Assembly (NCBI RefSeq): GCF_003967175.1
Contig: NZ_AP018553.1
Coordinates: 744,001 to 808,000 of the forward strand
DNA: 64,000 nucleotides
Reading direction: 5' to 3'
DNA from: Sulfodiicoccus acidiphilus
Lineage (GTDB): Archaea; Thermoproteota; Thermoprotei_A; Sulfolobales; Sulfolobaceae
The notes under the pieces were generated by a model, which was given only the letters and a program-made list of their open reading frames with translations, was not told where the DNA came from and did not search any database. Positions within the stretch are counted from its first letter, which is position 1, and every line of letters begins with the position of its first letter. Position numbers and translations under genes: made by a program. Of this stretch, positions 15,792 to 25,066 are shown piece by piece.

Positions 15792-18770
15792 ATGATTGTA
15801 GAGGAGTTAAGGGACAGGTTCGGAGACAATTTCAGTACTGAACTATCCGAAAGGTTCTCCCATTCGTCAGATATGGGGTTCGTTCCTCACATCGTGTGGG
15901 CTGGAGTTAAGATAAACAATATCCCAGATTACGTAGTTTATCCTAAGACCGCCGACGATGTAATTGACTTAGTCAGGATAGCGCGAAAGTACAAGGTACC
16001 CTTAACACCATACGGTAGGGGAACAAATAGATATGGAAACGCCATCCCCACAGAGGGAGGTATAGTGGTAGACTTCTCCAAGATGGACTTCGTCGAGGTG
16101 AACGCCGGTGACAAACTAGCCACGGTTGGGCCGGGCGCCACATGGAAGGTTGTCGACATGCATTCGCAGCAGAAGGGAATGCAGTTGAGGACGTTTCCCT
16201 CCTCCTACGACTCCACTGTTGGAGGAGGAATAGCCGGGGATGCGTTGGGCATAGGCTCCTACGAGTACGGATTCGTATCTGACAACGTAGCCTTCGTGGA
16301 AATGGTGAGTCCAAGAGGCGAACTGGTCAGACTTCAGGGAGGGGACCTAGCCGTAGCCTGCGGAGCAGAGGGAACCACTGGAATTATAGTAAAGGCGGGG
16401 ATAAGGCTGAGGCCTTTCTCAGCGACCGAGGCTGTTACGCTCTCTTACGATTCCTTTGACGAGGTGATAAAAGCGATAGGGGAGTTCTATAAACAACTCA
16501 TACCGGCGTGGCACGTCCAAGTGAGAGGGAAGGCGATCTCCACGTACATGGCCGAGAAGTACAAGGCACCTGTCGAGCCGAACAAATGGAACTTAGTGAT
16601 CCTTTACCCGTCCACCAGAGCGGCGCTAGTGGAGCCAAAATTGAAGAGGCTTTCCTTAGACACTGGAGGTAAATTAACCACGGGGGAGTGGACGGGTTGG
16701 TGGTCCTTCAACCACGGAGTGATCGCGGCGATGAGAACTAAGGGGCTCCTCATACACCAACATGGACTGGTGGAATACACTAAACTGAAGGAACTGATAG
16801 AAAGGTTAGGGAGACATTTGGGGGAATTGGGCAGATTGGAAGAGGACGGTGGCTTCGATGTTGACGTAGCTTTGGAGAGGAGAGAGACTCTCCTTGTTAA
16901 CGCATTTACAATGAGCTACCTGAGGCCTTACGACAAGAAACTCATCTACGAACTGGCCAAGAACACCTTAATGATGGAGGAGATGATTGCGGTAGGGGGT
17001 TCTATGCTTGCCGTGGGAATGTTCGTTCATCAATACGCTAAGAATAGACTCAATGTGACAAGCAAGACCTTCACACAGCTAGGAGTGGACAGGTACGAGG
17101 CGATGAGGCAGTATAAGCAACAAAACGACCCAGACGAACTGATGAATCCTGGCAAGGTTTTCGAACCCAAAGAGAGGGGCAGGGGAGTGATGGATATAGC
17201 CAGAAAGCAGAGGGACGCACTTTCCTTCAGATTTGCCATAGGACTGGCAAAGGCCCTGACTTCTGGAGGAGAAGTAAGTGGTTATCAAGCAGTAAAAAGA
17301 TACATGGACGTGTTTGTGGACTACGGGATGGAGTGTATAGACTGTGCCATGTGTATCACTGTGTGTCCGCAGTACAGACTAATTCCCCAGTACCCTTACG
17401 CTCCAAAGGGGATGTTTGACTTCGTTAAGGGGGCAATCTCGAGTTACCACATAAAAGGGGCCGTAGATGTTCCACTATCAGCCATAGCTGAGATATCTGG
17501 GTGTCACAAGTGCGGTCTCTGTGACGGTGTGTGCCCCGCTAAGATACCTATATCCACCCTTCTGGTCAAGCTAAACAACTTGGTGGCCAAGAAGATCCCT
17601 GAGGAGAAACCGGTGAGCCTGAAGTTAGTAGACGAGTCGGTTCAGGAGGTAGTGGATCCTAGTTCGGACATAGCTTTGTGGGTAGGGAAGAGCGGGATAG
17701 AGAACCTAGAGAATGCCCTAGTTACTCTGAAGGTACTTAAGACCTTGGGAATAAAAGTCAGGCTAATAGGGACTGAGGGAGACAGTGGCTTCCTGGACTA
17801 TATCAGCGGTAATGGTTCATCGCTTCAAAGGAAGGTGAGGAAGAACGTGGAGTCGCTCTCAAGCGTAAACGAGATCCTAACCGTGGCGCCTGAGGACTAC
17901 AAACTATTCTCTGAGGTCTACATGGATTACTCCAAGGTCCTGGGCACTGAGTTCAGGGCAGTAGTCACGCCATTGGACTCTAGGCTACTCGAAATAGTCG
18001 ACATCAAGGGAGAGGAGGAAGTTCCGTTGCACGTAGCCTGCTTCTCCCAGGAATATGCCGACGAAATCTTAAGGAAGTTAAGAGAGAGGGGATTCAAGGT
18101 AAGGAAAGTCGAAGGATGTTCGGGGGCTCAACTTGAGGCCAATCTCGGCAGAAGGGCAGATATGATGGCCAGAACGATAGGAGAGAAGTATAAAAGAGTA
18201 GTAACTCTTTGTCCCTTTGCCGCCGCCAAATTTAGAAAAGTGGGCATAGAGGCAGTTACTCTGACGGAGTTCATAGCCTCTAAATTGGGGATCTCCATGG
18301 AGAAAAGACCTGAGGTCGCCCTCACTCCACAGGTGAGAGACGGCCTCAGGGATGTACTGATTAACTCACTGCGTAATAACGTTCTAGCAGTAGACCAGTT
18401 AGTGGCCGACACAGTGGCCTTCGCGACTGACGAGGAGGAATATAAGAAAATGATAGACCCTGTGCTAGCTCAGGCCGTAGATAAAGTCGCTGAAGATGTG
18501 CTGAAGTACATGGAAAAAGTAGTGGAGTCTACTAAAGGATCCTCAGACGCATCGATGCTCCTAACGAGAAAGGCACTCGTGGATGTGGTCTTATCCTCGC
18601 TCTCCTCTATAAATAGTGAACCTCTAGCCAGAGAACTCGTGGAAAAGGTGAAGGAGAAGGCCACCGACTCGTTCGATGAACAGGTGGTACTTAGGACCTT
18701 ACTCTCCCTTATAACTGACAAGTACAACGATTTACGGGTGAAGATAGCCTCGTCGATGAACTATTCATAG
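15792..18770 (+). CDS. FAD-linked oxidase / Fe-S fusion protein (D-lactate or glycolate dehydrogenase type)
   Basis: 992 residues with GlcD-like and GlcF-like parts in one chain. Residues about 40-215 form the FAD-binding PCMH domain (YPKTADDVIDLVRIARKY, PYGRGTNRYG, FPSSYDSTVGGGIAGDALG); about 215-460 the substrate-side FAD-oxidase C domain; about 515-620 a dicluster ferredoxin module CIDCAMCITVCP and CHKCGLCDGVCP; then a CCG-like part reduced to single Cys clusters (ACFSQEY, EGCSGAQLE, TLCPFAAAKF). The last 170 residues are helical and unassigned. Such enzymes oxidise 2-hydroxy acids and feed electrons to quinone or another carrier. Several Cys of the normal CCG domains are missing, so the last electron-transfer step may differ. 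It stands alone behind a long gap; a purine-poor TATA-like TATTTTACC lies 30 bases upstream. Confidence 0.78.
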   Translation: MIVEELRDRFGDNFSTELSERFSHSSDMGFVPHIVWAGVKINNIPDYVVYPKTADDVIDLVRIARKYKVPLTPYGRGTNRYGNAIPTEGGIVVDFSKMDFVEVNAGDKLATVGPGATWKVVDMHSQQKGMQLRTFPSSYDSTVGGGIAGDALGIGSYEYGFVSDNVAFVEMVSPRGELVRLQGGDLAVACGAEGTTGIIVKAGIRLRPFSATEAVTLSYDSFDEVIKAIGEFYKQLIPAWHVQVRGKAISTYMAEKYKAPVEPNKWNLVILYPSTRAALVEPKLKRLSLDTGGKLTTGEWTGWWSFNHGVIAAMRTKGLLIHQHGLVEYTKLKELIERLGRHLGELGRLEEDGGFDVDVALERRETLLVNAFTMSYLRPYDKKLIYELAKNTLMMEEMIAVGGSMLAVGMFVHQYAKNRLNVTSKTFTQLGVDRYEAMRQYKQQNDPDELMNPGKVFEPKERGRGVMDIARKQRDALSFRFAIGLAKALTSGGEVSGYQAVKRYMDVFVDYGMECIDCAMCITVCPQYRLIPQYPYAPKGMFDFVKGAISSYHIKGAVDVPLSAIAEISGCHKCGLCDGVCPAKIPISTLLVKLNNLVAKKIPEEKPVSLKLVDESVQEVVDPSSDIALWVGKSGIENLENALVTLKVLKTLGIKVRLIGTEGDSGFLDYISGNGSSLQRKVRKNVESLSSVNEILTVAPEDYKLFSEVYMDYSKVLGTEFRAVVTPLDSRLLEIVDIKGEEEVPLHVACFSQEYADEILRKLRERGFKVRKVEGCSGAQLEANLGRRADMMARTIGEKYKRVVTLCPFAAAKFRKVGIEAVTLTEFIASKLGISMEKRPEVALTPQVRDGLRDVLINSLRNNVLAVDQLVADTVAFATDEEEYKKMIDPVLAQAVDKVAEDVLKYMEKVVESTKGSSDASMLLTRKALVDVVLSSLSSINSEPLARELVEKVKEKATDSFDEQVVLRTLLSLITDKYNDLRVKIASSMNYS

Positions 18771-18948
18771 ACTAAAGTTTTTACAGAATCTTCTCGAACT
18801 TAGATGTTTTCGACTTGTCTTTCCCTTCATTATCGTAGAGGTTACGTCTATTATGCCATAATAGAGCCCCGTAAGGACGTGCGTCAATTTACGGACCTTT
18901 GAGTTTAACCCTTATCTCTATAACTCCTCCCCTTTACAAATTCCGATC

Positions 18949-19776
18949 ATGGCTAAAGTGTTTCTAGGGCCAGCCGGTGTTCCTATAGCGGCCCAAGGTA
19001 AGGGAACTGAGGAAGGAATTAGGAAGGTGAAAGAACTAGGGCTCAACGCTATGGAAGTCGAGTTCGTGCAAGGAGTTAGGATGAACCAGACTACTGCCTC
19101 GAGAGTGGGTGAAGTAGCTAGGGAAATGGGAGTTCGCCTATCAGTTCACGCTCCCTACTTCATAAACTTATGCTCTGACGAAAATGAGAAGGTTGAGGCT
19201 TCTAAAAAGAGACTACTCGACACAGCGGATAGAGCGGAAAGGATGGGAGCAGACGCCATAGCGATTCACATAGCGTTCTACGGTAAGCGAGGCCCAGAGA
19301 AATGTCTACGATTCGTAGAAAGTCAGTTGGGTGACGTAGTTGACAAAGCGAGGAGTGCTGGAGCATACAGCGTCAAGTTCGGCGTAGAGACAATGGCTAA
19401 GGAGACTGCAGTTGGAACGTTAGACGAGGTCATAGAGTTGGCAAAACAAATTAAGGGGGTTATACCCTACATCGACTGGGCTCATACCTTCGCCAGACAA
19501 GGGGGACAAATAAACTACGGCGACATCATAGACCGACTTGTGCGCGAACTTGGACTGCAACATATAAATTCCCACTTCGAGTCAGTGACGCCAAGGAAGG
19601 GTAAGTTTGTAGACGTACATAGGCCGATTGAATACGAGACACCGCCCTTTCAGCCATTGGCGGAAGCCCTGGTTAGAAGGGACGTATCAATATCTCTTAT
19701 ATGTGAGAGTCCAAAGCTTGAGGAGGACGCCCTGAAGATGAAGGAGGTGCTTGAGAGAGTTGGAATCAAGATTTAG
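18949..19776 (+). CDS. nfo: Endonuclease IV-like TIM-barrel protein
   Basis: 275 residues. The metal-ligand positions of endonuclease IV are all occupied in order: HAPYF, AIHIAFYG, VET, DWAH, NSHFE, and ICESP near the end, with DVH for the late pair. The family cleaves DNA at abasic sites using three zinc ions. Archaeal sequences of this type sometimes group with uncharacterised sugar isomerase-like proteins, so the DNA-repair role is likely but not certain. The following gene starts five bases after the stop, and two more follow closely, forming an operon of 18.9-21.5 kb. Confidence 0.75.
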   Translation: MAKVFLGPAGVPIAAQGKGTEEGIRKVKELGLNAMEVEFVQGVRMNQTTASRVGEVAREMGVRLSVHAPYFINLCSDENEKVEASKKRLLDTADRAERMGADAIAIHIAFYGKRGPEKCLRFVESQLGDVVDKARSAGAYSVKFGVETMAKETAVGTLDEVIELAKQIKGVIPYIDWAHTFARQGGQINYGDIIDRLVRELGLQHINSHFESVTPRKGKFVDVHRPIEYETPPFQPLAEALVRRDVSISLICESPKLEEDALKMKEVLERVGIKI

Positions 19777-19780
19777 GATA

Positions 19781-20431
19781 ATGGTGGCTTCCGACTTCGA
19801 TCGGACCCTGTCGTCAGAGAAGGACGGCTTCGTCATGAGGAGAGAGGTGGTGGAGGAAGTCAATAGGTTCTCCAAGTCATATCACTTCGTGGTGGTGACA
19901 GGTAGGGAAAGGAAGTATATGGAAGTCCTAGCTCCAGGACTCAATCCCACGGCCTGGGTAATGGAGAACGGTGCCCTCCTAGTTCACAAAGTGATCGATG
20001 TAAACGCGCCTTCGAACTGGCCATCGGTGAGGACACTGGTGGAACAGACCTTAAGAAGGAGAGGTGTCAGATACAGTAGAGGAGAGGTCATAATCTACGT
20101 TGACGGGGGAAGATCTCAAAAGTTAGAACTAGACGTGAAAGGAGCGAGTATAGAGTGGAACAGGAACGACGCAATGATAATGCCGACCGGCGTTAACAAA
20201 GGTACTGGACTCACGAAATTGAAGGAGGCCCTGAACTTCCAAGGCAAAGTAATAGCGGTTGGAGACAGTGAGAACGACTTCGCCCTATTCAAGGTTGCCG
20301 ATTTCAAAGTAGCGGTGGGAAATGCTCTCCCTGAGGTGAAGCGAGAAGCAGACCTAGTCTTAGATGAGGATGACGGTGAAGGTGTGAAGAAACTGCTTAA
20401 GATGATAGAGGAAGACGAATTGAAGATCTGA
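19781..20431 (+). CDS. HAD-family phosphatase (archaeal phosphoglycolate phosphatase type)
   Basis: About 216 residues from the ATG at 19781 (the frame is open from a TTG at 19751, which would overlap the preceding gene). HAD motif I is ASDFDRTLS, motif II VVTGR, motif III includes GVNKGTGLTKL with its lysine, and motif IV is GDSENDFALF, with GNA after it. This is the Cof-type (C2 cap) arrangement found in archaeal phosphoglycolate phosphatases and mannosyl-3-phosphoglycerate or sucrose phosphatases. Cytoplasmic. The neighbours do not fix the substrate. Confidence 0.75.
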   Translation: MVASDFDRTLSSEKDGFVMRREVVEEVNRFSKSYHFVVVTGRERKYMEVLAPGLNPTAWVMENGALLVHKVIDVNAPSNWPSVRTLVEQTLRRRGVRYSRGEVIIYVDGGRSQKLELDVKGASIEWNRNDAMIMPTGVNKGTGLTKLKEALNFQGKVIAVGDSENDFALFKVADFKVAVGNALPEVKREADLVLDEDDGEGVKKLLKMIEEDELKI

Positions 20432-20449
20432 AGGGACCAATTTCAGGTA

Positions 20450-21196
20450 GTGAGAATGATAGCAGTCACGGATGAGGGACCTTTCAGTAGGGCAATCACG
20501 TCTGACTTAGAAGACGAGGTGAGAGTAGTCGACACTCCGTGGCGAGTGAGGGAACTCAACCCCGACTTCCTCATCCACACATACGAGGTAGGATATTATT
20601 CACGGAACAGGGCTGAAATTTGGAACGTCAACGTATGGCGCGTTCTGAATATGGCCCGAGCCGCGAATTCCGTCGGGGCAACCAACATCTTCATTTCGTC
20701 CTTCATGATCTTCGATGGAAACAAGGGAATGTACACCGAGAACAGTCCACCGTCTCCCTTGAATTACTACGGAGTGAGCAAGCTCGCAGGAGAGGCGGCA
20801 GTGGCTGCCCTAGGGAACTACCTCATACTGCGATTAGGGTTACTTTACGGATCACAGATTCACTCTATTCTTTCAGGAATGTTGAGGAACATGACGATTG
20901 GTAGGAGAACCTTATGTCCTCAAGGGTTCTACGTGAGTCCCATAGGCGTGAAGAGTCTATCTAAGATAATAAGTGAGCTAGTGAAAGCTAGAATCAAGGG
21001 TATATTTAACGTCGCAACACAGCGAATAGACCTTTACGAGTTTTGCAGGAAATTGGGTGAACTTTTTGGAGCTGAGCCCTCGCCAGTTCACGTGAGGAAG
21101 AGGGACTTCTCCCTAGACACCTGGCTACTAGGGACGCTTGGAATAAAAGTCTCAGTCAACTACGATATAAAGACTACCTTTGGAGCTGACGACTAG
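20450..21196 (+). CDS. NAD-dependent sugar epimerase/dTDP-4-dehydrorhamnose reductase-like protein
   Basis: 248 residues of the extended short-chain dehydrogenase fold. The catalytic triad region is visible as IFISSFMIFDG and NYYGVSK (YxxxK), followed by AGEAAVAAL and LRLGLLYG as in RmlD. The N-terminal nucleotide-binding motif is unusual (TDEGPFSRAI instead of GxxGxxG), so cofactor binding may be altered. RmlD-like enzymes reduce or epimerise sugar nucleotides for glycans; a role in S-layer glycosylation would be reasonable but is inferred. The end overlaps the start of the next gene. Confidence 0.65.
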   Translation: MRMIAVTDEGPFSRAITSDLEDEVRVVDTPWRVRELNPDFLIHTYEVGYYSRNRAEIWNVNVWRVLNMARAANSVGATNIFISSFMIFDGNKGMYTENSPPSPLNYYGVSKLAGEAAVAALGNYLILRLGLLYGSQIHSILSGMLRNMTIGRRTLCPQGFYVSPIGVKSLSKIISELVKARIKGIFNVATQRIDLYEFCRKLGELFGAEPSPVHVRKRDFSLDTWLLGTLGIKVSVNYDIKTTFGADD

Positions 21197-21485
21197 GGAA
21201 AGGATATATGAGCTTTTAAGAGCCTCTCCAAAGGCTCTAACCGGAAGGGAGATTGCTAGGAGAGTGAAAACTCGGGAAAGGGACGTGTACGAACACATCC
21301 TCCACATAGCTCTATCCTCTAGGAGAAGGGGAGAGGTAGTGGTGATCTTCCCGGCCAAATGCGAGGAATGCGGATTCGCGTTCGAACCTGAAAAGGTTAG
21401 GAAGCCCGGAAGATGCCCAGTTTGCCATAGCACCAAAATAGACGGACCTAGGTTCTTGGTTAGAGAGAGTGAATGGAGCCCGTAA
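21180..21485 (+). CDS. HTH and zinc-ribbon transcriptional regulator (COG3357 type)
   Basis: 101 residues. An N-terminal winged-helix part (RERIYELLRASPKALTGREI) is followed by a zinc ribbon with CEECG and CPVC pairs. This two-part layout is that of the archaeal COG3357 regulators, small DNA-binding proteins of unknown target. Its start lies 17 bases inside the end of the reductase gene, so it is co-transcribed with the 18.9-21.2 kb genes. The stop is directly followed by the small element at 21486. Confidence 0.7.
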   Translation: MELTTRERIYELLRASPKALTGREIARRVKTRERDVYEHILHIALSSRRRGEVVVIFPAKCEECGFAFEPEKVRKPGRCPVCHSTKIDGPRFLVRESEWSP

Positions 21486-21611
<126 letters not shown>

Positions 21612-21634
21612 TCGAAGTCACTCTAAGGTCCTTT

Positions 21635-22291
21635 ATGAAGGCCGTTTACGTCGATATGGGAGAGACTCTAGTGAGCTTTAAGCCAAGGTACCACTATCCA
21701 ATCTACTCTAAGCTAAGAGAAATGGGATACGACGTCACTGAAAGACAAGTGTTCAGGGCAGTCTCGAGGCAACTTGGATCAAGGTACTTCCCTAACATGG
21801 ACGGACTTTCTGAGCTTGATTACTGGGAGTTGTTGACTGACATGAGGATATTGCCGAGGAGAGAGGTGGTACAGGAACTCGAGAAGCTCAACCTCTTATC
21901 CAACAGCTACGAACTGTTTCCAGATTCAATCGACTTCCTAAATTACGTGAGGAAAAGAGGAGCTAGGGTAATTATGGTCACCAACGCTACGAGTTCGTTT
22001 AAGAGGATCGTGAAAAGTCTGGGCTTAGAGGAGCACCTAGACGGTATCGTTGCGTCGTGCGAGGTGGGCTATATGAAGCCACATCCACGAATATTTAGGA
22101 AGGCCGTGGATGTAGGAGGAGAGGGAATCTTTATAGGTGACGTCTATGAGATAGACTACGTGGGGGCGCTCAGAGCAGGACTCACTCCGATCCTAATAGA
22201 CAGGGAGAACTACTACGAAGATCTTAATGTCAGGAAGGTGAGGGATCTATCGGAGGCAAAGGAGTTAGTAGACGAGATGTTGAAAGAGTAG
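21635..22291 (+). CDS. HAD-superfamily hydrolase
   Basis: 218 residues with a C1-type helical cap. Motif I is VDMGETLVSF, in which the first Asp is present but the second catalytic Asp position is Glu-shifted (DMGET rather than DxDxT); motif II is VTNAT, motif III CEVGYMKPHPRIFRKA, motif IV FIGDVYEIDYVGA. This is the pattern of HAD hydrolases of the phosphoglycolate phosphatase/haloacid dehalogenase group; substrate unknown. The odd motif I (Gly in place of the third residue, Glu instead of general-acid Asp) might mean a different reaction. The stop codon overlaps the GTG start of the methylase gene that follows. Confidence 0.72.
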   Translation: MKAVYVDMGETLVSFKPRYHYPIYSKLREMGYDVTERQVFRAVSRQLGSRYFPNMDGLSELDYWELLTDMRILPRREVVQELEKLNLLSNSYELFPDSIDFLNYVRKRGARVIMVTNATSSFKRIVKSLGLEEHLDGIVASCEVGYMKPHPRIFRKAVDVGGEGIFIGDVYEIDYVGALRAGLTPILIDRENYYEDLNVRKVRDLSEAKELVDEMLKE

Positions 22292-22860
22292 TGAGTGAGG
22301 TAAGAGGCTTTCACAAACCTAATTTGGAACTGGAACAGTACGTCACACCCCCAGAGATAGTGTCTCAGTTAGTCTGGACCGCGTTCCTTAGAGGAGAAGT
22401 AGCGGGTAAGAAGGCAGTTGACCTAGGTTGTGGAACTGGTAGGTTCTGCGCGGCCCTATCTTACTTGGGTGCTGAGTGTATCTGTGTAGACGTGGATCCC
22501 ACGACAGCATTGAGGTCTAACCCGAAGGTCTCTAGCAGAGTTAACGTTGTCCAGGCGGAAGTCCCTCACGTGGAGATTAGGGCCGACGTAGTGTTCCAGA
22601 ACCCTCCCTTCGGAGTTCACAGGAGACATGCAGACCTCATGTTTCTTAAAAACGCGCTCAAAATAGCCCCTGTAGTCTATTCCATTCATAAAAGCGATCA
22701 AGGCCTCAGGAATATTGTCATACAATTAGTAGAAAACGAGGGGTTATTCTGGGAATACATAACTCAAAGTTACCCATTGAGGGCACAGTACTCGCATCAC
22801 ACTAGAAAATCAGTTCCCATCTTGGTTGACATCTTCTACTTCAAAAGAAAGGGAAAATAA
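22291..22860 (+). CDS. METTL5-like RNA N6-adenine methyltransferase
   Basis: 189 residues. Motif I is DLGCGTGRFC, the acidic motif II CVDVDP, and the catalytic motif IV NPPFGVHRR, characteristic of N6-adenine methylases; the N-terminal LEQYVTPPEIVSQL is typical of the COG2263 group that includes METTL5, the 18S rRNA m6A enzyme. An archaeal homologue would modify 16S rRNA. It starts at a GTG within the stop of the HAD gene (TAGTGA), indicating translational coupling. Confidence 0.75.
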   Translation: MSEVRGFHKPNLELEQYVTPPEIVSQLVWTAFLRGEVAGKKAVDLGCGTGRFCAALSYLGAECICVDVDPTTALRSNPKVSSRVNVVQAEVPHVEIRADVVFQNPPFGVHRRHADLMFLKNALKIAPVVYSIHKSDQGLRNIVIQLVENEGLFWEYITQSYPLRAQYSHHTRKSVPILVDIFYFKRKGK

Positions 22861-22967
22861 CAGGAACTCAAGGTGGAGAGCGCGACTGGTCATGAGACTC
22901 GTTGCTAAGCGGTTTCATATGTTTATCGAAGAAAGTTATATCCCTTTGTTCCGCGTGACTTCTCCAA

Positions 22968-24281
22968 ATGAGGAAAACTAAGATTATAGCGACGCTTGGT
23001 CCGGCCAGCGAGAGATTAGTTGGAAATCTATCCAGGTACGTCGACGTGTTTAGGGTAAACATGGCGCACGGAACGCAGGAGAGTAGAAGGAAGTATGTAG
23101 AGCTCGTAAGGACCACAAAGGCCGCTCTTCTGATGGATCTTCCTGGGCCGAAGCTGAGGGTTGGGGACATTAAGGGGATGGTTAAGCTTAGACGCGGTCA
23201 GACAGTGGTCTTCTCAAAGAAGGGTGAAGGGATTCCTGTAACTGAAGATCTCTTCTATCGTTCCCTCAAGGAAGGCAGCGTAGTTCTCCTCGCGGACGGA
23301 ATCATCAGGGTTAGAGTAAAGTCGGTCACTCCGGAGGAGGTCAAGGCCACTGTGGTCGACGGAGGGATCCTCACCTCTAGGAAGGGAATTAATATTCCAG
23401 ATTTGAAGACCGCTCCCGGACTGACAGAGACCGACTTGGAGATGCTTAAGGAAGCCAACACCTTAGGAGCGGATATGATAGGCCTTTCTTTCATTATGTC
23501 GCCTAAAGAGGTGCAGGAGGCTAAGGGACTAACCAAGAGTTTCATCGTGGGCAAAATAGAAAAAAAAGGGTCATTGAAGGAATTGGAGGGGATAGTAAAA
23601 GAAGCGGATGCGATAATGGTAGCCAGGGGAGATTTGGGAGTGGAGGTCGGCCTAGAGATGCTTCCCCTAGTTCAGGAAAAAGTCATAAGGACGGCCAGAA
23701 CTTACGGGAAGCCCGTTATCTTAGCAACACAAGTCTTCGAATCAATGATGTCGAGTCCTACCCCAACTAGAGCCGAGGTAGTCGACGTTGCGAACTCAAT
23801 AATAAAGGGGGTGGATGCTATAATGCTGAGTGATGAGACGGCCATTGGCTCAAACCCCCTGAGAGCCGCGTTCTATCTAGACAGGACCATAAGGAAACTG
23901 GAGAAAGTGGTAAGGCCTAATGGAATAAGGCCAGCGGACGTCGGTGATGCAATAGCCTACTCCGCAGTCGACGCAGCCAACTTGTCGGGAGCAAGGGCAA
24001 TCGTGGCCCACGGAGGCGAAGGAAACGCAGCCCTTAAGGTCGCTAAGTTCAGACCTAGAGTTCCAATAGTGACGTTAGTGTCGCAGGGTGCTCAGAGGTT
24101 CAAGACAGTTTGGGGGACGATACCTGTGCAAGTTAATGGAGGGGAAGGAGACATGTCTTCGTTCATCGATTCCAAGTTGAAGGAACTAAAGATCTGTAGG
24201 TCAGGGGACGTTGTGATAATAGTCTCCAGCGAAGAGGGCACTGCAGAAGCAGATGTAATGAAGATACATAAAGTGAAGTGA
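22968..24281 (+). CDS. pyk: Pyruvate kinase
   Basis: 437 residues, cytoplasmic, last step of glycolysis: phosphoenolpyruvate + ADP to pyruvate + ATP. Conserved stretches are all present: KIIATLGPAS at the start, VNMAHG, LMDLPGPKLRVG, the active-site lysine block VGKIEKKGSL, MVARGDLGVE and AIMLSDETAIG. The chain is slightly short with a compact B domain (about residues 65-140) and a normal C-terminal domain (GGEGNAALKVAKFRP). It has its own TATA-like box (GTTATATCCC, 22935) about 27 bases upstream of the ATG. Neighbours are not glycolytic. Confidence 0.93.
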   Translation: MRKTKIIATLGPASERLVGNLSRYVDVFRVNMAHGTQESRRKYVELVRTTKAALLMDLPGPKLRVGDIKGMVKLRRGQTVVFSKKGEGIPVTEDLFYRSLKEGSVVLLADGIIRVRVKSVTPEEVKATVVDGGILTSRKGINIPDLKTAPGLTETDLEMLKEANTLGADMIGLSFIMSPKEVQEAKGLTKSFIVGKIEKKGSLKELEGIVKEADAIMVARGDLGVEVGLEMLPLVQEKVIRTARTYGKPVILATQVFESMMSSPTPTRAEVVDVANSIIKGVDAIMLSDETAIGSNPLRAAFYLDRTIRKLEKVVRPNGIRPADVGDAIAYSAVDAANLSGARAIVAHGGEGNAALKVAKFRPRVPIVTLVSQGAQRFKTVWGTIPVQVNGGEGDMSSFIDSKLKELKICRSGDVVIIVSSEEGTAEADVMKIHKVK

Positions 24282-24297
24282 GATTAGATCATTCTGG

Positions 24298-24963
24298 CTA
24301 ACTTTTCCATTCCTTGATTATCCCCGCTGTGGAGAGCAGAACGCCCTGCACTCCAGCGTGTTTCATAGAGTCTAATACGTCAGGGACCTCGTCCATTGAG
24401 ATGAAGGGTTGCCCAACTGCCTCCAACGACTCAGCGTTCCTAGCAGTCTTTATAATCAGATAGGGAATGAGCTTAGACTTGTCTAAGTCTACGAGGTCCG
24501 CCGGGCTTCTAGCTCTCAACACTAGGAAGAAGTCGCTTGAAATGTTCATTCTCCTTTGAACTTCGTTCCTAGGGTAACGAAGACTAAGGAGTAGCCCGAC
24601 GCTCACCTTCGGCTCCACTGCCTTCATGGTCTTAAGTCCCTCTTCTGAGGTCAGCGAACTGAACCTTTTTCCTAACTTGGGTAGATCGCCACGAGTGAGG
24701 ACTACGTCGAGCCTCCAGAATCTCGCACTGAGTGCTAGGGACGCAAGGAAGAGTTCTCCCACATCGGAGACCCTTTGGTTGACAATGATCCTTTTGTCAG
24801 ACGCTACAGTCCTAACTAGCGGGGCCAAAGAAAGCGGGTGCACCGCAGGGAGGCCCATGGGTCCGTCAGGAAAGTTGAATCCATCGAAGTTAGATATGGT
24901 AGAAATAAACCTTACAGTCTTCTCCATGGTTGATTTCGGGTGAATTTCGGCGAGTATCTGCAT
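24298..24963 (-). CDS. Methylenetetrahydrofolate reductase-like TIM-barrel protein
   Basis: 221 residues. The start LAEIHPKSTMEK and the following NFPDGPMG, VNQRVS and LVLTRGDLPKLG resemble archaeal short forms of the MetF/MTHFR fold, which are often annotated as methylene-folate reductase-like. Only part of the usual 290-residue barrel is present; the FAD-binding residues of MetF cannot be recognised with certainty. Sulfolobales use a modified pterin carrier, so a C1-transfer role is possible. The gene is convergent with pyk and lies alone. The alternative is an uncharacterised barrel protein. Confidence 0.45.
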   Translation of the reverse strand: MQILAEIHPKSTMEKTVRFISTISNFDGFNFPDGPMGLPAVHPLSLAPLVRTVASDKRIIVNQRVSDVGELFLASLALSARFWRLDVVLTRGDLPKLGKRFSSLTSEEGLKTMKAVEPKVSVGLLLSLRYPRNEVQRRMNISSDFFLVLRARSPADLVDLDKSKLIPYLIIKTARNAESLEAVGQPFISMDEVPDVLDSMKHAGVQGVLLSTAGIIKEWKS

Positions 24964-25066
24964 TTCACGTTACCACATTCTGATCAATTAAAAGAAGAAC
25001 TGACTTTGATTCTACTCAAAAATTCCCGGTGGGATTAGAGGGCGGTTAAGAAGTTTTACCTTGAAG